This document shows, piece after piece, positions 44,972 through 56,720 of a stretch of 64,000 bases of DNA. Position numbers and translations under genes: made by a program. This stretch comes from Kitasatospora sp. GP82 (GTDB lineage: Bacteria; Actinomycetota; Actinomycetes; Streptomycetales; Streptomycetaceae). The stretch lies in contig NZ_JARZAJ010000022.1 in assembly GCF_029892105.1 (NCBI RefSeq), positions 1 through 64,000 on the forward strand. Reading direction: 5' to 3'. Under the pieces are notes generated by a model. That model saw only the letters and a list, made by a program, of their open reading frames with translations. It made no database searches and had not been told where the DNA came from. Every line of letters starts with the position of its first letter. The stretch's first letter is position 1.

Positions 44972-45892
44972 GTGAGCACCATCAGTACTTCGAGCGCAGC
45001 CGCCGGCACGGGTCTGTCCTTCCTCAAGGGACACGGGACCCAGAACGATTTCGTGATCATTCCCGACCCGGAAGGCCTGCTGGACATCGGCCCGGCCGCC
45101 GTCGCCAGGCTGTGCGACCGCCGGGCCGGGATCGGTGGCGACGGACTGCTGCGAGTGGTGCGCTCGGCCGCGGACCCGGCCGCCGCCGCGCAGGCGGGCC
45201 AGGCCGAGTGGTTCATGGACTACCGCAACTCCGACGGCTCGATCGGCGAGATGTGCGGCAACGGCGTCCGGGTCTTCGCGCGCTACCTGGTCCAGGCCCG
45301 ACTGGCCGAGCCGGGTGCGCTGGCGGTCGCGACCCGGGCCGGGGTGCGGCAGGTGGTGGTCGCCGAGGACGCCGCCGACGGCACGCCGGGCGAGGTCACC
45401 GTGGACATGGGCCGTGCGCTGCTGCCCGGCCCCGACGGGATCGAGGTCACGGTCGGCGCGCGCAGCTGGCCGGCCCGCAACGTCAACATGGGCAACCCGC
45501 ACGCGGTCGCCTTCGTCGCCGACCTCGGCCACGCGGGCGATCTGCTGTCGGCGCCGCTCACCAGCCCGGAGGGTGTCTACCCGGAGGGTGTCAACGTCGA
45601 GTTCGTGGTGGACCGGGGGCCGAAGCACGTCGCCATGCGGGTGCACGAGCGGGGCTCCGGCGAGACCCGCTCCTGCGGGACGGGTGCGTGCGCGGTTGCG
45701 GTGGCCGCCGCGCGTCGGGACGGTCTCGACCCGGCGGTCACCGGCGAGCCGGTGACCTACACGGTGGACGTCCCCGGCGGCCGGCTCGTCATCACTGAGC
45801 ACCCGGACGGCCGGGTGGAGAAGACCGGCCCGGCCGAGATCGTCGCCACCGGCACCATCGACCCGACCTGGCTGGGCGGGCTGCTCGCCTGA
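44972..45892 (+). CDS. dapF: Diaminopimelate epimerase DapF
   Basis: 306 aa from the GTG at 44972. The two catalytic cysteines are C95 (MCGNGVRV) and C235 (SCGTGACA), one from each alpha/beta half. The KGHGTQNDFVIIPD N-terminus and the EMCGNG region are diagnostic. DapF interconverts LL- and meso-diaminopimelate, needed for lysine and peptidoglycan; streptomycetes use the LL form in their walls and the meso form for lysine. It is preceded by a small membrane gene and followed by the rsh gene. Confidence 0.96.
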   Translation: MSTISTSSAAAGTGLSFLKGHGTQNDFVIIPDPEGLLDIGPAAVARLCDRRAGIGGDGLLRVVRSAADPAAAAQAGQAEWFMDYRNSDGSIGEMCGNGVRVFARYLVQARLAEPGALAVATRAGVRQVVVAEDAADGTPGEVTVDMGRALLPGPDGIEVTVGARSWPARNVNMGNPHAVAFVADLGHAGDLLSAPLTSPEGVYPEGVNVEFVVDRGPKHVAMRVHERGSGETRSCGTGACAVAVAAARRDGLDPAVTGEPVTYTVDVPGGRLVITEHPDGRVEKTGPAEIVATGTIDPTWLGGLLA

Positions 45893-46054
45893 ACACCTCG
45901 CCCGGGCCGGCCGCGGTGCCGTTTCGTGGGACGGCGGCGCGAGTGGTGCTCCGGGTGCAGCGCTTTCCCCCGTTGCAGGGTGGGCGAATCCCCCCGATCG
46001 GGTGATCTCGGTGACGGGTGGGAAGCAGGGCATCGCGGAACGTGTTGTGCTCGG

Positions 46055-46060
46055 TAGCAT
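46055..46060 (+). promoter_or_regulatory. Putative -10 of the rsh gene
   Basis: TAGCAT lies 49 bases before the ATG at 46110. No clear -35 was found, so the assignment is weak. Confidence 0.3.
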
Positions 46061-46109
46061 GGACCACCGGGGTCGGGAGCCGCTCCGGTGATCGCTGCCG
46101 GAGGTGCAG

Positions 46110-48473
<2,364 letters not shown>

Positions 48474-48602
48474 TAGTGCCGGTGCAGACCGTGGCCTGCA
48501 GGGGTAGCTCATCACCTCCGTCCGATAGCAGTGGCGGGTTTCTGGGCAGGCTCCGAGGTGCGCAGGGCTGCGCACCGGCCCTCCCGACATGCAAAGGATG
48601 AG

Positions 48603-50108
48603 ATGACCTCCACGTTCGACAGCCGCAACAATTCCAGTGAGTCCGCTCGTCGGCTCACGGGCCTGAAGGCGGAAGCCCTCATGGACGAGGACCTCGCGGC
48701 GATCGACGAGGACCTCGACCAGAACTTCGACGGCGAGCAGTACGACCGCAGCGAGCGTGCCGCACTCCGCCGCGTCGCCGGTCTCTCCACCGAGCTCGAG
48801 GACGTCACCGAGGTCGAGTACCGCCAGCTCCGCCTGGAGCGGGTGGTACTCGTCGGCGTGTGGACGGACGGCACGGCGGAGGAGGCCGAGAACTCCCTGG
48901 CCGAGCTTGCCGCGCTGGCCGAGACGGCCGGTTCCGAGGTGCTCGACGGCGTGATCCAGCGCCGTGACAAGCCCGACGCTGCGACGTACATCGGCTCGGG
49001 CAAGGCAAAGGAGCTGCGGGACATCGTCGCCTCCACCGGCGCCGACACCGTGGTCTGCGACGGTGAGCTCACCCCCGGCCAGCTGATCCAGCTGGAGGAT
49101 GTCGTCAAGGTCAAGGTCGTCGACCGGACGGCCCTGATCCTGGACATCTTCGCCCAGCACGCCAAGTCCCGAGAGGGCAAGGCACAGGTCTCCCTGGCGC
49201 AGATGCAGTACATGCTGCCGCGTCTGCGTGGCTGGGGTCAGTCGCTCTCCCGGCAGATGGGTGGTGGTGGCTCCGGCTCGTCCGGCGGCGGTATGGCCAC
49301 CCGTGGTCCCGGTGAGACCAAGATCGAGACCGACCGTCGTCGGATCCGCGAGAAGATGGCCAAGCTCCGCAAGGAGATCGCCGACATGAAGAAGGGCCGG
49401 GACACCAAGCGCCAGGAGCGCAAGCGTCACCAGGTCCCCTCCGTGGCCATCGCGGGCTACACCAACGCGGGCAAGTCCTCGCTGCTCAACCGGCTCACCG
49501 GTGCGGGCGTGCTGGTGGAGAACGCACTGTTCGCCACCCTGGACCCGACGGTGCGCCGGGCACAGACCCCGAGCGGCCGGATCTACACGCTGGCCGACAC
49601 CGTCGGGTTCGTCCGGCACCTGCCGCACCACCTGGTCGAGGCCTTCCGTTCGACCATGGAGGAGGTCGCCGACGCGGACCTCATCCTGCACGTGGTGGAC
49701 GGCTCGCACCCCGAGCCGGAGACGCAGCTGGCCGCCGTCCGTGAGGTGATCGTCTCGGTCGAGGCACAGAACGTGCCCGAGATCGTGGTGATCAACAAGG
49801 CCGACGCCGCCGACCCGCACGTGCTGCAGCGGCTGCTGCGCCGTGAGCCGCACGCCATCGTGGTCTCGGCGCGTACCGGGCTCGGTATGGAGGAGCTGCT
49901 GCAGCTGATCGACGACGAGCTGCCGCGCCCCGCGATCGAGGTCCAGGCCCTGGTGCCGTACACCAGGGGCGACCTGGTCTCCCGCGTGCACGCGGAGGGC
50001 GAGCTGATCGACACCGAGCACACCGGTGACGGGACGCTGCTGCGCGCCAAGGTCTCCGCCGAACTGGCGGCCGAGCTGGAGCGCTTCGCGGTCGTCGCCC
50101 AGGGCTGA
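48603..50108 (+). CDS. hflX: GTPase HflX
   Basis: 501 aa from the ATG at 48603 (AAAGGATG upstream). An N-terminal HflX domain (about 65-230) with GTAEEAENSLAELAALAETAG and the coiled-coil segment (RRRIREKMAKLRKEIADM) precede the GTPase domain, with G1 GYTNAGKS at 285-292, G3 DTVGF and G4 NKAD. HflX splits 70S ribosomes and rescues stalled ones under stress. The Gly/Ser-rich GGGSGSSGGG linker near 220 is longer than in E. coli. A strong terminator follows 26 bases after the stop. Confidence 0.95.
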   Translation: MTSTFDSRNNSSESARRLTGLKAEALMDEDLAAIDEDLDQNFDGEQYDRSERAALRRVAGLSTELEDVTEVEYRQLRLERVVLVGVWTDGTAEEAENSLAELAALAETAGSEVLDGVIQRRDKPDAATYIGSGKAKELRDIVASTGADTVVCDGELTPGQLIQLEDVVKVKVVDRTALILDIFAQHAKSREGKAQVSLAQMQYMLPRLRGWGQSLSRQMGGGGSGSSGGGMATRGPGETKIETDRRRIREKMAKLRKEIADMKKGRDTKRQERKRHQVPSVAIAGYTNAGKSSLLNRLTGAGVLVENALFATLDPTVRRAQTPSGRIYTLADTVGFVRHLPHHLVEAFRSTMEEVADADLILHVVDGSHPEPETQLAAVREVIVSVEAQNVPEIVVINKADAADPHVLQRLLRREPHAIVVSARTGLGMEELLQLIDDELPRPAIEVQALVPYTRGDLVSRVHAEGELIDTEHTGDGTLLRAKVSAELAAELERFAVVAQG

Positions 50109-50134
50109 GTCGACCGACGCTGCGCAGACCGACA

Positions 50135-50177
50135 CCGAGGGCCCCGGCCGTCCACTGCGGACGGCCGGGGCCCTCGG
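50135..50177. terminator. Bidirectional terminator between hflX and a protease gene
   Basis: Perfect 19-bp arms (50135-50153 and 50159-50177) enclose a 5-base loop. It lies between the convergent hflX (+) and trypsin-like gene (-) ends. Confidence 0.88.
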
Positions 50178-50184
50178 CGTGTGC

Positions 50185-51348
50185 TCAGTTCCTCTTCCTG
50201 CTGATGTAGTCGAACATCTTCTTCGCCTCGTCGCCCAGCGAGGGGCCGGCCAGCCAGGCCGCCGGGCGCGGGCCGATCGAGTTGTTGCTGATCAGTGCGG
50301 GCCTGCCGTCCTTGTTGACGAACCAGCCGCCGCCGCTGGCGCCGCCGGTCATGGTGCAGCCGATGTTGTACATGGCCGGGCGGGTGGTGTCGAAGGAGAG
50401 CCTGGCGGGCCTGACCTGGGAGTCGCAGTGCTCCAGCTCGCGGCCGTCGAAGGGCGCGTCCTGCGGGTAGCCGTAGGCGGCGGCCCCGGCGATCTGGTCG
50501 CGCGGGGCGTCGAACCAGACCGGTACCGAGCTGCCGACCGCCTCCTCCAGCGAGCGGCTGTCGCCGTCCTCGGAGTGCACCCGGATGATGCCGAAGTCGT
50601 ACTGGCTCACCGGGCCGCCGCGCTGGCCGCCCTCTTCGATCCACTGCGGTGAGACCACCGCGTAGTCGGCGGTCCACCAGCCGTACGGGGCGAGCTGCTG
50701 CTCGCTGGCGCGCCTGCCGCCGCTGGCGGCGCCGCTGCGGTTGAAGGAGGGGACGAAGCTGATCTTCTTGAACCAGTCGCCGCCCTTGCCCTGGTGCAGG
50801 CAGTGGGCGGCCGTCCAGACCAGGTTGCTCTTCCCCGGGTGGGCCGGGTCGCTGACCACGGTGCCCGAGCAGACCGCGCTGCTGTTCTGGTCGACCGTCA
50901 TGAAGATCTTGCCGAGTACGGCGGTGCCCGGGCTGTACGGGTGCTGCTGCGGCTTGGCATTGATCACGGCGGGCTGCGGGTCGTTCTCCGATGCCGTGCT
51001 GGTGGACTGGATGGCCGCCTCCTGGGGCTGCATGCCCTGGGCGGCCTCCATCTTGGCCTGGTTCCAGAAGCCCTTCACCAGGTCGTTCTTGAAGCCGTGG
51101 GCCTCGGCCCACTTGGACCAGTCGTCCATGCTCCAGTTCTTCAGGTTCTTGAGGTCCTGGAGGCTCCTGGGCAGAGCGAGGCCCGGTTTGCCGCTGCCGG
51201 CGGCGGTGGTGGAGGGCGCGGCCGCCTGCGAGGAGGTGCCGCCCGTGGCCGGGCCGCAGGCGGTGGCGGTCAGCGCGAAGGCGGTGAGCACGGCGGCGGT
51301 CACAGCGGCGTGGCGGCGCGGGCGGGCGGTACGGGTGGCTGAGGGCAT
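50185..51348 (-). CDS. Trypsin-like serine protease lipoprotein, downstream paralogue
   Basis: 387 aa from the ATG at 51348. A signal peptide ends in a possible but weak lipobox (ALTATAC, Cys 31). A Pro/Ser/Thr-rich linker and a helical LKNLKNWSMDDWSKWAEAHG segment precede the trypsin-like fold. The triad is visible: H182 (TAAHC), an Asp in QYDFGII near 262, and S338 (GGASGGGW). It is probably exported and bound to the membrane. It is a close paralogue of the protease encoded just upstream, sharing motifs in the same order (LVWTA.HC, PVWFDAPRDQ, GCTMT). Substrate unknown. Confidence 0.86.
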   Translation of the reverse strand: MPSATRTARPRRHAAVTAAVLTAFALTATACGPATGGTSSQAAAPSTTAAGSGKPGLALPRSLQDLKNLKNWSMDDWSKWAEAHGFKNDLVKGFWNQAKMEAAQGMQPQEAAIQSTSTASENDPQPAVINAKPQQHPYSPGTAVLGKIFMTVDQNSSAVCSGTVVSDPAHPGKSNLVWTAAHCLHQGKGGDWFKKISFVPSFNRSGAASGGRRASEQQLAPYGWWTADYAVVSPQWIEEGGQRGGPVSQYDFGIIRVHSEDGDSRSLEEAVGSSVPVWFDAPRDQIAGAAAYGYPQDAPFDGRELEHCDSQVRPARLSFDTTRPAMYNIGCTMTGGASGGGWFVNKDGRPALISNNSIGPRPAAWLAGPSLGDEAKKMFDYISRKRN

Positions 51349-51395
51349 GAGGGTTCCCCGGGGACGGATACGAACGTTCACGGTCGGCTCGGTGG

Positions 51396-52547
51396 TCACT
51401 TCTTGCTGATGTAGTCGAGGGCCTGCCTGGCCACGCTCTCCAGGTACGGACCGCTGAGCGAGGTGTGGTCCAGGGTGCCGATGGAGGTGTTGCTGACCAG
51501 GGCCTGGCGTCCGTCCGGCATGGTGGCGAACCAGCCGCCGCCGCTGGAGCCCGCGGTCATGGTGCAGCCGATGGTCATCATCGAGGGCCGCTTCGGGTCG
51601 AACGAGAGCCGGACCGGCTTGCCGCCGTCGCAGCGGTCCAACTCCTGCCCGTCGAAGGGCTTGACGGCCGGGTAGCCCCAGGCGGAGACGGACAGTTGGT
51701 CGCGCGGTGCGTCGAACCAGACCGGCATCGCGGTGCCGACCGTCTCCTCCAGCGACTTGCCGCCGCCGTCCGGGTTGTGCACCTTCAGCACGGCGAAGTC
51801 GTACTGGTTGGCCGCGTTGCCGCTGTGGCTGCCCTCGGCCGTCCACTGCGGGGAGGTGATGACGTTGTCGGCCCACCACTGGCCGAGCGGGGCGACCTGC
51901 TGGACGGTGGCCTTCCTACCGGCGCTGGCGGCACCCGAACTGTTGTAGGCGGGCACGAAGATGATGTTCTTGAACCAGTCGCCGCCCTTGCCCTCGTGCA
52001 CGCAGTGCCCGGCCGTCCAGACCAGGTTGCTCTTGCCCGGGTGGGCCGGGTCGGCGATCACCGTGGCCGAGCACTGGCCGGTGCCGCCGTTCGGCGCGTT
52101 GAAGAAGACCTTCCCGGAGGCCGCGAACCTGGTGTACGGGCGGGCCACCGCGACGGCATTGACCGCGGCGGGATCGGGATCGGTCACGCCGGAGTCGGCG
52201 GGCGGCGGGGTCGCGGGCGGCTCGGGCTGCTGCGGCTGAGCGCCCTTCATCCTGTCCGGGTTCCAGAGGTCGCGGACGACCGGGTTGTTGAAGATGTGCT
52301 TGGACGCCCAGCGGTCCCAGTCGTCGTACTTCCACTTCTTGAGTTCGTCCCAGCTCTTGGGCAACCCGTCCAGCAGGCCCGAGGGCAGGGCGGTCGGCAG
52401 GTGCAGTTTGCCGCCGGGCCCGGCGGAGGCCGTCTCGCTCGCGGACGGTGACGCCGGCTTGCCGTCTCCCTCGGTGCCGCAGGCGGCGACGGTGAACAGG
52501 GTCGCCGCGGTGAGCACCGCGCAGACCGTACGACGTATGGATGACAT
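51396..52547 (-). CDS. Trypsin-like serine protease lipoprotein, upstream paralogue
   Basis: 383 aa from the ATG at 52547. The signal peptide ends in VAAC, a proper lipobox with Cys 23. A Ser/Ala/Pro-rich linker and the helical WDELKKWKYDDWDRWASK precede the protease domain. The triad is H181 (TAGHC), an Asp in QYDFAVL near 261, and S335 (AGSSGGGW). It is probably lipid-anchored at the outer membrane face. The two genes are 47 bp apart on the same strand and arose by duplication; the N-terminal linkers have diverged more than the catalytic cores. Confidence 0.87.
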   Translation of the reverse strand: MSSIRRTVCAVLTAATLFTVAACGTEGDGKPASPSASETASAGPGGKLHLPTALPSGLLDGLPKSWDELKKWKYDDWDRWASKHIFNNPVVRDLWNPDRMKGAQPQQPEPPATPPPADSGVTDPDPAAVNAVAVARPYTRFAASGKVFFNAPNGGTGQCSATVIADPAHPGKSNLVWTAGHCVHEGKGGDWFKNIIFVPAYNSSGAASAGRKATVQQVAPLGQWWADNVITSPQWTAEGSHSGNAANQYDFAVLKVHNPDGGGKSLEETVGTAMPVWFDAPRDQLSVSAWGYPAVKPFDGQELDRCDGGKPVRLSFDPKRPSMMTIGCTMTAGSSGGGWFATMPDGRQALVSNTSIGTLDHTSLSGPYLESVARQALDYISKK

Positions 52548-52926
52548 GGCCAGTCCCCCGGTGGCTGCTGTGATCGAGCGGCCCGGGCAAAGTACGCCGG
52601 GCCCTGTGGAGTCTCCCACTTCGGAGCACGACAGCCATGGCCGCCCCTGACACCTCCACTGACGGATGGTCACCGCCGTGTGCCCGGCGTACCCGGGCCG
52701 GTAGGACAGGCCGAGGGCCAGTACCTCAGATTGATCACTCCCAGGGGTGAGTGATCCGGTGGTATTCACCGGAACGAGTGAGCTGATCTTGTGATCACTC
52801 GTCAGGCATAGGTAACCCTTACCTGTCGCCTGCCGGAAGCGCGCCGCGCGACTCTGCGCACCCCCCACGACTCCCCGCGCCCGCGACCGCTCGCGTCCGC
52901 AGCCCCACGCGCCCCAAGGAGCAGCC
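52548..52926. other. 379-bp intergenic region with siderophore control signals
   Basis: This lies between the divergent upstream protease (-) and the siderophore operon (+). It holds the iron box at 52808-52826 and the AAGGAG ribosome-binding site of the first siderophore gene. A GATCACTC element occurs near 52733 and again near 52792. No coding sequence is apparent. Confidence 0.65.
52808..52826. promoter_or_regulatory. Iron box (DmdR1/IdeR-type operator)
   Basis: ATAGGTAACCCTTACCTGT is a palindrome with perfect AGGTAA/TTACCT arms and matches the TTAGGTTAGGCTAACCTAA consensus at 12 of 19 positions. It lies about 100 bp before the siderophore operon and suggests repression by DmdR1 with iron. 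Confidence 0.75.
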
Positions 52927-54738
52927 TTGAGCACCGCCCTCACCGGAGCCCCGCCCGCCGACGCCCCCCACCGGAGCGCCGATACCGACACCGACCCGCT
53001 CCTCCATCCCGACCCCGCGGTGGCCGCCGAACACGCCGCCGTGGAGAGCCTGCTGCGCTGCTGGGTGCGCGAGACCGGGGCGGCGCCCGGCGCCGACGGA
53101 CTGCTGCGGATCCCGGTCCTGGGCGGGGCGGCGCAGCTCGCGGCGCCCGTACGGTACTGGTCGGCCTGCGGCTGGCACCGCTTCGACGCGGTCACCCTGG
53201 ACGGCCCCGGCGGGCTGGCCGGCCGCAACGGCGTGGCCGGTGCGGGGGCGCCGGTGGACGCCGTCACCCTCGCGGCGCTGGTCGCGAGCGCCGCCGCCGA
53301 GCGACCCGACCCCGGCCAGATCGCCGACCTCGCCGCCCGGGTCGCCGACTCCGTGGTCCGTACGGCCGATGTGCTCGCCTACCGCCGCCGGGCGAAAGAA
53401 CCGACCGACTGGCCCTTCCTGCAGGCCGAACAGGCCCTGCTGCTCGGCCACCCGCTGCACCCGACCCCGAAGAGCCGCGACGGACTCGGACCGGCCCAGA
53501 GCGCCGCCTACTCGCCCGAACTGCACGGCACCTTCCGGCTGCACTGGTACGCGGTGGACCGCGAGCTGCTCGCCGCCGACTCGGCGGCCGAGGACCCGGC
53601 CGAAGAACTCACCGCCCGACTCCTCGGCGGAACACACCTGTTGCCGCCGGGAACCGCCGCCCTGCCGCTGCATCCCTGGCAGGCCAGGGAGTTGGTGCTG
53701 CGCCCCGAGGTGGCCGCGCTGATCGAGGCGGGGCAGCTGCACGACCTGGGCGCACACGGGGAGTTGTGGCACCCCACCTCCTCCGTGCGCACCGTCTGCC
53801 GCCCCGGCACCCCGTGGATGCTCAAGCTCTCGCTCGGCCTGCGGATCACCAACTCCCGCCGGGAGAACCTCCGAAAGGAACTGCACCGGGGCGTGGAGAT
53901 GCACCGGCTGCTGGAGAGTGGACTCGGCGCCGAGTGGCGGGCTGCGTACCCCGGATTCGACATCGTCCGCGATCCCGCCTGGATCGGAGTCGACCTGCCG
54001 GCGCTCGGCGACCCGAACGGCCTGGACACCATGCTGCGCAGTCAGCCCTTCGGTCCCCGGGAGCGCGCGCTCTGCGTGGCCGGACTGGTCGCCGAGCGGC
54101 CGATCGGGCACGGCAGCCGAGTGCCCTCCAGGCTGGGCGACGTGCTGCACGCCCTGGCCGGCCGCTCCGGGCGCCCGCTCCGGACCGTCGCCACCGAGTG
54201 GTTCCTGCGCTACCTGGACGCGATGGTGCTCCCGGCGCTCTGGCTGGACGGCCGGGCGGGGATCGCGATCGAGGCGCACCAGCAGAACAGCCTGGTCCTG
54301 CTGGACGGGTCCGGCTGGCCCATCGGCGGGCGCTACCGCGACAACCAGGGCTACTACTACCGGACTTCGCACGCGGAGCGGCTGGCCGCCCGGCTGCCGG
54401 GACTCGGCGTGCTCAGCGACACCTTCGTGGACGACAAGGTGATCGACAAGCACTTCGCGTACTACCTCGGCATCAACCATGTGCTCGGCCTGATCGGGGC
54501 CCTGGGCTCGCAGGGGCTGGCCGAGGAGGAGGTGCTGCTGGCCACTCTGCGCAAGTTCCTCGCCGGGCCGCAGGCCGCGGCCACCGGGTCGAGCATGCCG
54601 GGACTGCTGCTGGAGGAGCCCTCCCTGCACTGCAAGGCGAATCTGCTCACCCGGCTGCACGGCATGGACGAACTCATCGGCCCGGTCGCGACCCAGTCGG
54701 TGTACGTGGACATCCCCAACCCGGTGGCGGGGCTGTGA
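52927..54738 (+). CDS. NIS siderophore synthetase, IucA-like
   Basis: 603 aa from the TTG at 52927 (AAGGAG five bases upstream). IucA/IucC family with the motifs HPLHPTPKSRDG near 178, PLHPWQARELVL near 246 and GLRITNSRRENLRKE near 307. The FhuF-like C-terminal region covers about 400-595 (GIAIEAHQQNSLVL). These enzymes adenylate a carboxylate, usually citrate, and join it to an amine or hydroxamate. It lacks a peptide carrier, as expected for NRPS-independent synthesis. It begins a four-gene operon behind an iron box and its stop overlaps the GTG of the next gene. The natural substrate is inferred from the gene set, not from motif. Confidence 0.88.
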   Translation: MSTALTGAPPADAPHRSADTDTDPLLHPDPAVAAEHAAVESLLRCWVRETGAAPGADGLLRIPVLGGAAQLAAPVRYWSACGWHRFDAVTLDGPGGLAGRNGVAGAGAPVDAVTLAALVASAAAERPDPGQIADLAARVADSVVRTADVLAYRRRAKEPTDWPFLQAEQALLLGHPLHPTPKSRDGLGPAQSAAYSPELHGTFRLHWYAVDRELLAADSAAEDPAEELTARLLGGTHLLPPGTAALPLHPWQARELVLRPEVAALIEAGQLHDLGAHGELWHPTSSVRTVCRPGTPWMLKLSLGLRITNSRRENLRKELHRGVEMHRLLESGLGAEWRAAYPGFDIVRDPAWIGVDLPALGDPNGLDTMLRSQPFGPRERALCVAGLVAERPIGHGSRVPSRLGDVLHALAGRSGRPLRTVATEWFLRYLDAMVLPALWLDGRAGIAIEAHQQNSLVLLDGSGWPIGGRYRDNQGYYYRTSHAERLAARLPGLGVLSDTFVDDKVIDKHFAYYLGINHVLGLIGALGSQGLAEEEVLLATLRKFLAGPQAAATGSSMPGLLLEEPSLHCKANLLTRLHGMDELIGPVATQSVYVDIPNPVAGL

Positions 54739-55337
54739 GCGGCTCCGGCGGCGCACCGCTGCTGGCCGGCGTCGCCGACTGGGGGGCCATGCCGACCGCC
54801 GCAGGCGAGTTCAGGCTCCGCCCGATCGCTCTCGGCGAGGAGCTGGAGCGCCTGACCGCCTGGATGAACGACCCCGAGGTGGCGGCCTTCTGGAAGCTGT
54901 CGGGACCGCCCGACGTGACCGAGCGGCATGTGTGCGCGCTGCTCGACGGCGACGGCCGCAGCGTCCCCTGCCTCGGTCTGCTCGACGGCGCCCCGATGAG
55001 CTACTGGGAGGTCTACCGCGCCGACCTCGACCCGCTCGCCGAGCACTACCCCGCCCGGCCGCACGACACCGGTGTCCACCTCCTCCTCGGCCCCGCCGAG
55101 ACGCGTGGACGCGGTCTCGGAGCCACCCTGCTCGCCGCCCTCGCCGAGCGGATCCTGCAGGCCAGACCCGCCTGCGAACGCGTCCTCGCCGAGCCGGACG
55201 TCCGCAACGTCCGCTCCGTCCGCGCCTTCGAGCGCGCCGGATTCGAGCGCGCCGCCGACCTCGACCTGCCCACCAAGCGCGCCGCCCTGATGCTGCGTCA
55301 CCGCCGATCCGCCGCCGCGCCCGCACCTAGGATCTAG
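54735..55337 (+). CDS. IucB-type N-acetyltransferase of siderophore synthesis
   Basis: 200 aa from a GTG at 54735 that overlaps the stop of the preceding gene (ATG-free GTGA junction). The RimJ/RhbD/IucB-type GNAT fold (Acetyltransf_8) is shown by EFRLRPIALGEELERL, AAFWKLSGPP, ETRGRGLGATLLAALAE near 118 and RSVRAFERAGFE near 160. The enzyme would acetylate the hydroxylamine of N6-hydroxylysine, giving the hydroxamate. It is shorter than E. coli IucB and close in size to RhbD. A catalytic His could not be placed with confidence. Confidence 0.85.
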   Translation: MSGSGGAPLLAGVADWGAMPTAAGEFRLRPIALGEELERLTAWMNDPEVAAFWKLSGPPDVTERHVCALLDGDGRSVPCLGLLDGAPMSYWEVYRADLDPLAEHYPARPHDTGVHLLLGPAETRGRGLGATLLAALAERILQARPACERVLAEPDVRNVRSVRAFERAGFERAADLDLPTKRAALMLRHRRSAAAPAPRI

Positions 55338-55349
55338 GACCTTCCCCCC

Positions 55350-56720
55350 TTGGACACGATGGACAACCCGCAGTCCCGGCCCTACGACCTGCTCGGCGTC
55401 GGTCTCGGCCCCTTCAACCTGTCCCTGGCCGCGCTGGCCGACCAGGTGAGCAGCGTCAGCTCGCTGTTCTGCGAGGCCAGAGCGGAGTTCAGCTGGCACC
55501 CGGGGATGCTGGTGGACGGGGCGAGGATGCAGGTTCCGTTCCTGGCCGACCTGGTCTCGCTGGTCGACCCGACCAACCCCTGGTCCTTCCTCAACTACCT
55601 GCGGGAGCACCAGCGGCTCTTCCCGTTCTACTTCGCCGAGCGCTTCCAGCTGGCCCGCCGCGAGTACGACCACTACTGCCGCTGGGCCGCCGAACGGCTC
55701 GTCAACTGCCGCTTCGACGCCGCCGTGGCGGCTGTCCACTGGTCCGCCGAGGACGAGCTCTTCCGGGCCGAGACCCGGGCGGGCGAGGTGTGGGCGCGCA
55801 ATGTCGTCCTCGGCGTCGGCACCAGGCCCGTCCACCCTGAGCCCTTCGCCACCCTGCGCGGCAACCCCCGGGTCTGGCACGCCGCCGACTACCTGGCGAA
55901 GCGCCACTCGCTGGCCCAGGCCAGGGACATCACCGTGGTCGGCTCGGGCCAGTCCGGCGCCGAGGTCTTCCTCGACCTGCTGCGCACCCGCGCGGGCGAC
56001 GGCACCCGGCTGCGCTGGCTGAGCCGGACCAGGGCACTCGCACCCATGGAGTACTCCAAACTGGGCCTGGAGCACTTCACTCCCGACTACACCCGCTACT
56101 TCCACACCCTCGCGCCCGCGGTCCGTGACCGCCTGGTCGAGTCCCAGTGGCAGCTGCACAAGGCCGCCAGCGCCGAGACCCTCGCCGAGATCCACGACCA
56201 CCTGTACGAGCGCACCATCGGCCGCCCGCTGGACGCCGACCCGGTCGAGATCATCCCCGGCACCGCCGTCACCGAGACGCTCGCCGGACCCTGCGGCGGC
56301 TTCGAACTGCGCTGCCGCCACCAGGACTCCGGCGCCGAGCACATCGTCCGCACCGAGGCGGTCGTCCTCGCCACCGGCTACCGGGCCGAACGGCCTGCCG
56401 CCCTCGACCCGATCGCCGAACTGATCGACTGGGACGAGCAGGGCCGCTACCGGGTCGACCTCGACCACCGGGTGGCCACCAAACCGCGCCTCACCGGCGG
56501 CCTCTACGTACAGAACGCCGAGCTGCACACCCACGGTGTCGGCACCCCCGACCTCGGCCTCGGCGCCCACCGCGCCGCCGTCATCCTCAACGCCGTGGCC
56601 GGCAAGACCGTCCACCACCTGCCCGAGCGCGCCGCCTGGACCAGCTTCGCCCCGCCCGCCGCCACCCCCGTCGTCCCTCGACCCCAGGAGGGGAACCGTG
56701 CCGCAACAGCCACCCGCTGA
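55350..56720 (+). CDS. Lysine N6-hydroxylase (IucD/SidA family flavin monooxygenase)
   Basis: 456 aa from the TTG at 55350; an ATG at 55359 is an alternative, and neither has a strong SD. The N-terminal GVGLGPFNLS binds FAD, the GSGQSGAEV near 197 binds NADPH, and VLATGYR near 342 and HTHGVGTPDL near 393 complete the family. The PFLADLVSLVDPTNPWSFL segment is typical. This class hydroxylates the side-chain amine of lysine, ornithine or cadaverine. The operon has no decarboxylase, so free lysine is the likely substrate. Its 3' end overlaps the next gene by 23 bases. Confidence 0.9.
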   Translation: MDTMDNPQSRPYDLLGVGLGPFNLSLAALADQVSSVSSLFCEARAEFSWHPGMLVDGARMQVPFLADLVSLVDPTNPWSFLNYLREHQRLFPFYFAERFQLARREYDHYCRWAAERLVNCRFDAAVAAVHWSAEDELFRAETRAGEVWARNVVLGVGTRPVHPEPFATLRGNPRVWHAADYLAKRHSLAQARDITVVGSGQSGAEVFLDLLRTRAGDGTRLRWLSRTRALAPMEYSKLGLEHFTPDYTRYFHTLAPAVRDRLVESQWQLHKAASAETLAEIHDHLYERTIGRPLDADPVEIIPGTAVTETLAGPCGGFELRCRHQDSGAEHIVRTEAVVLATGYRAERPAALDPIAELIDWDEQGRYRVDLDHRVATKPRLTGGLYVQNAELHTHGVGTPDLGLGAHRAAVILNAVAGKTVHHLPERAAWTSFAPPAATPVVPRPQEGNRAATATR

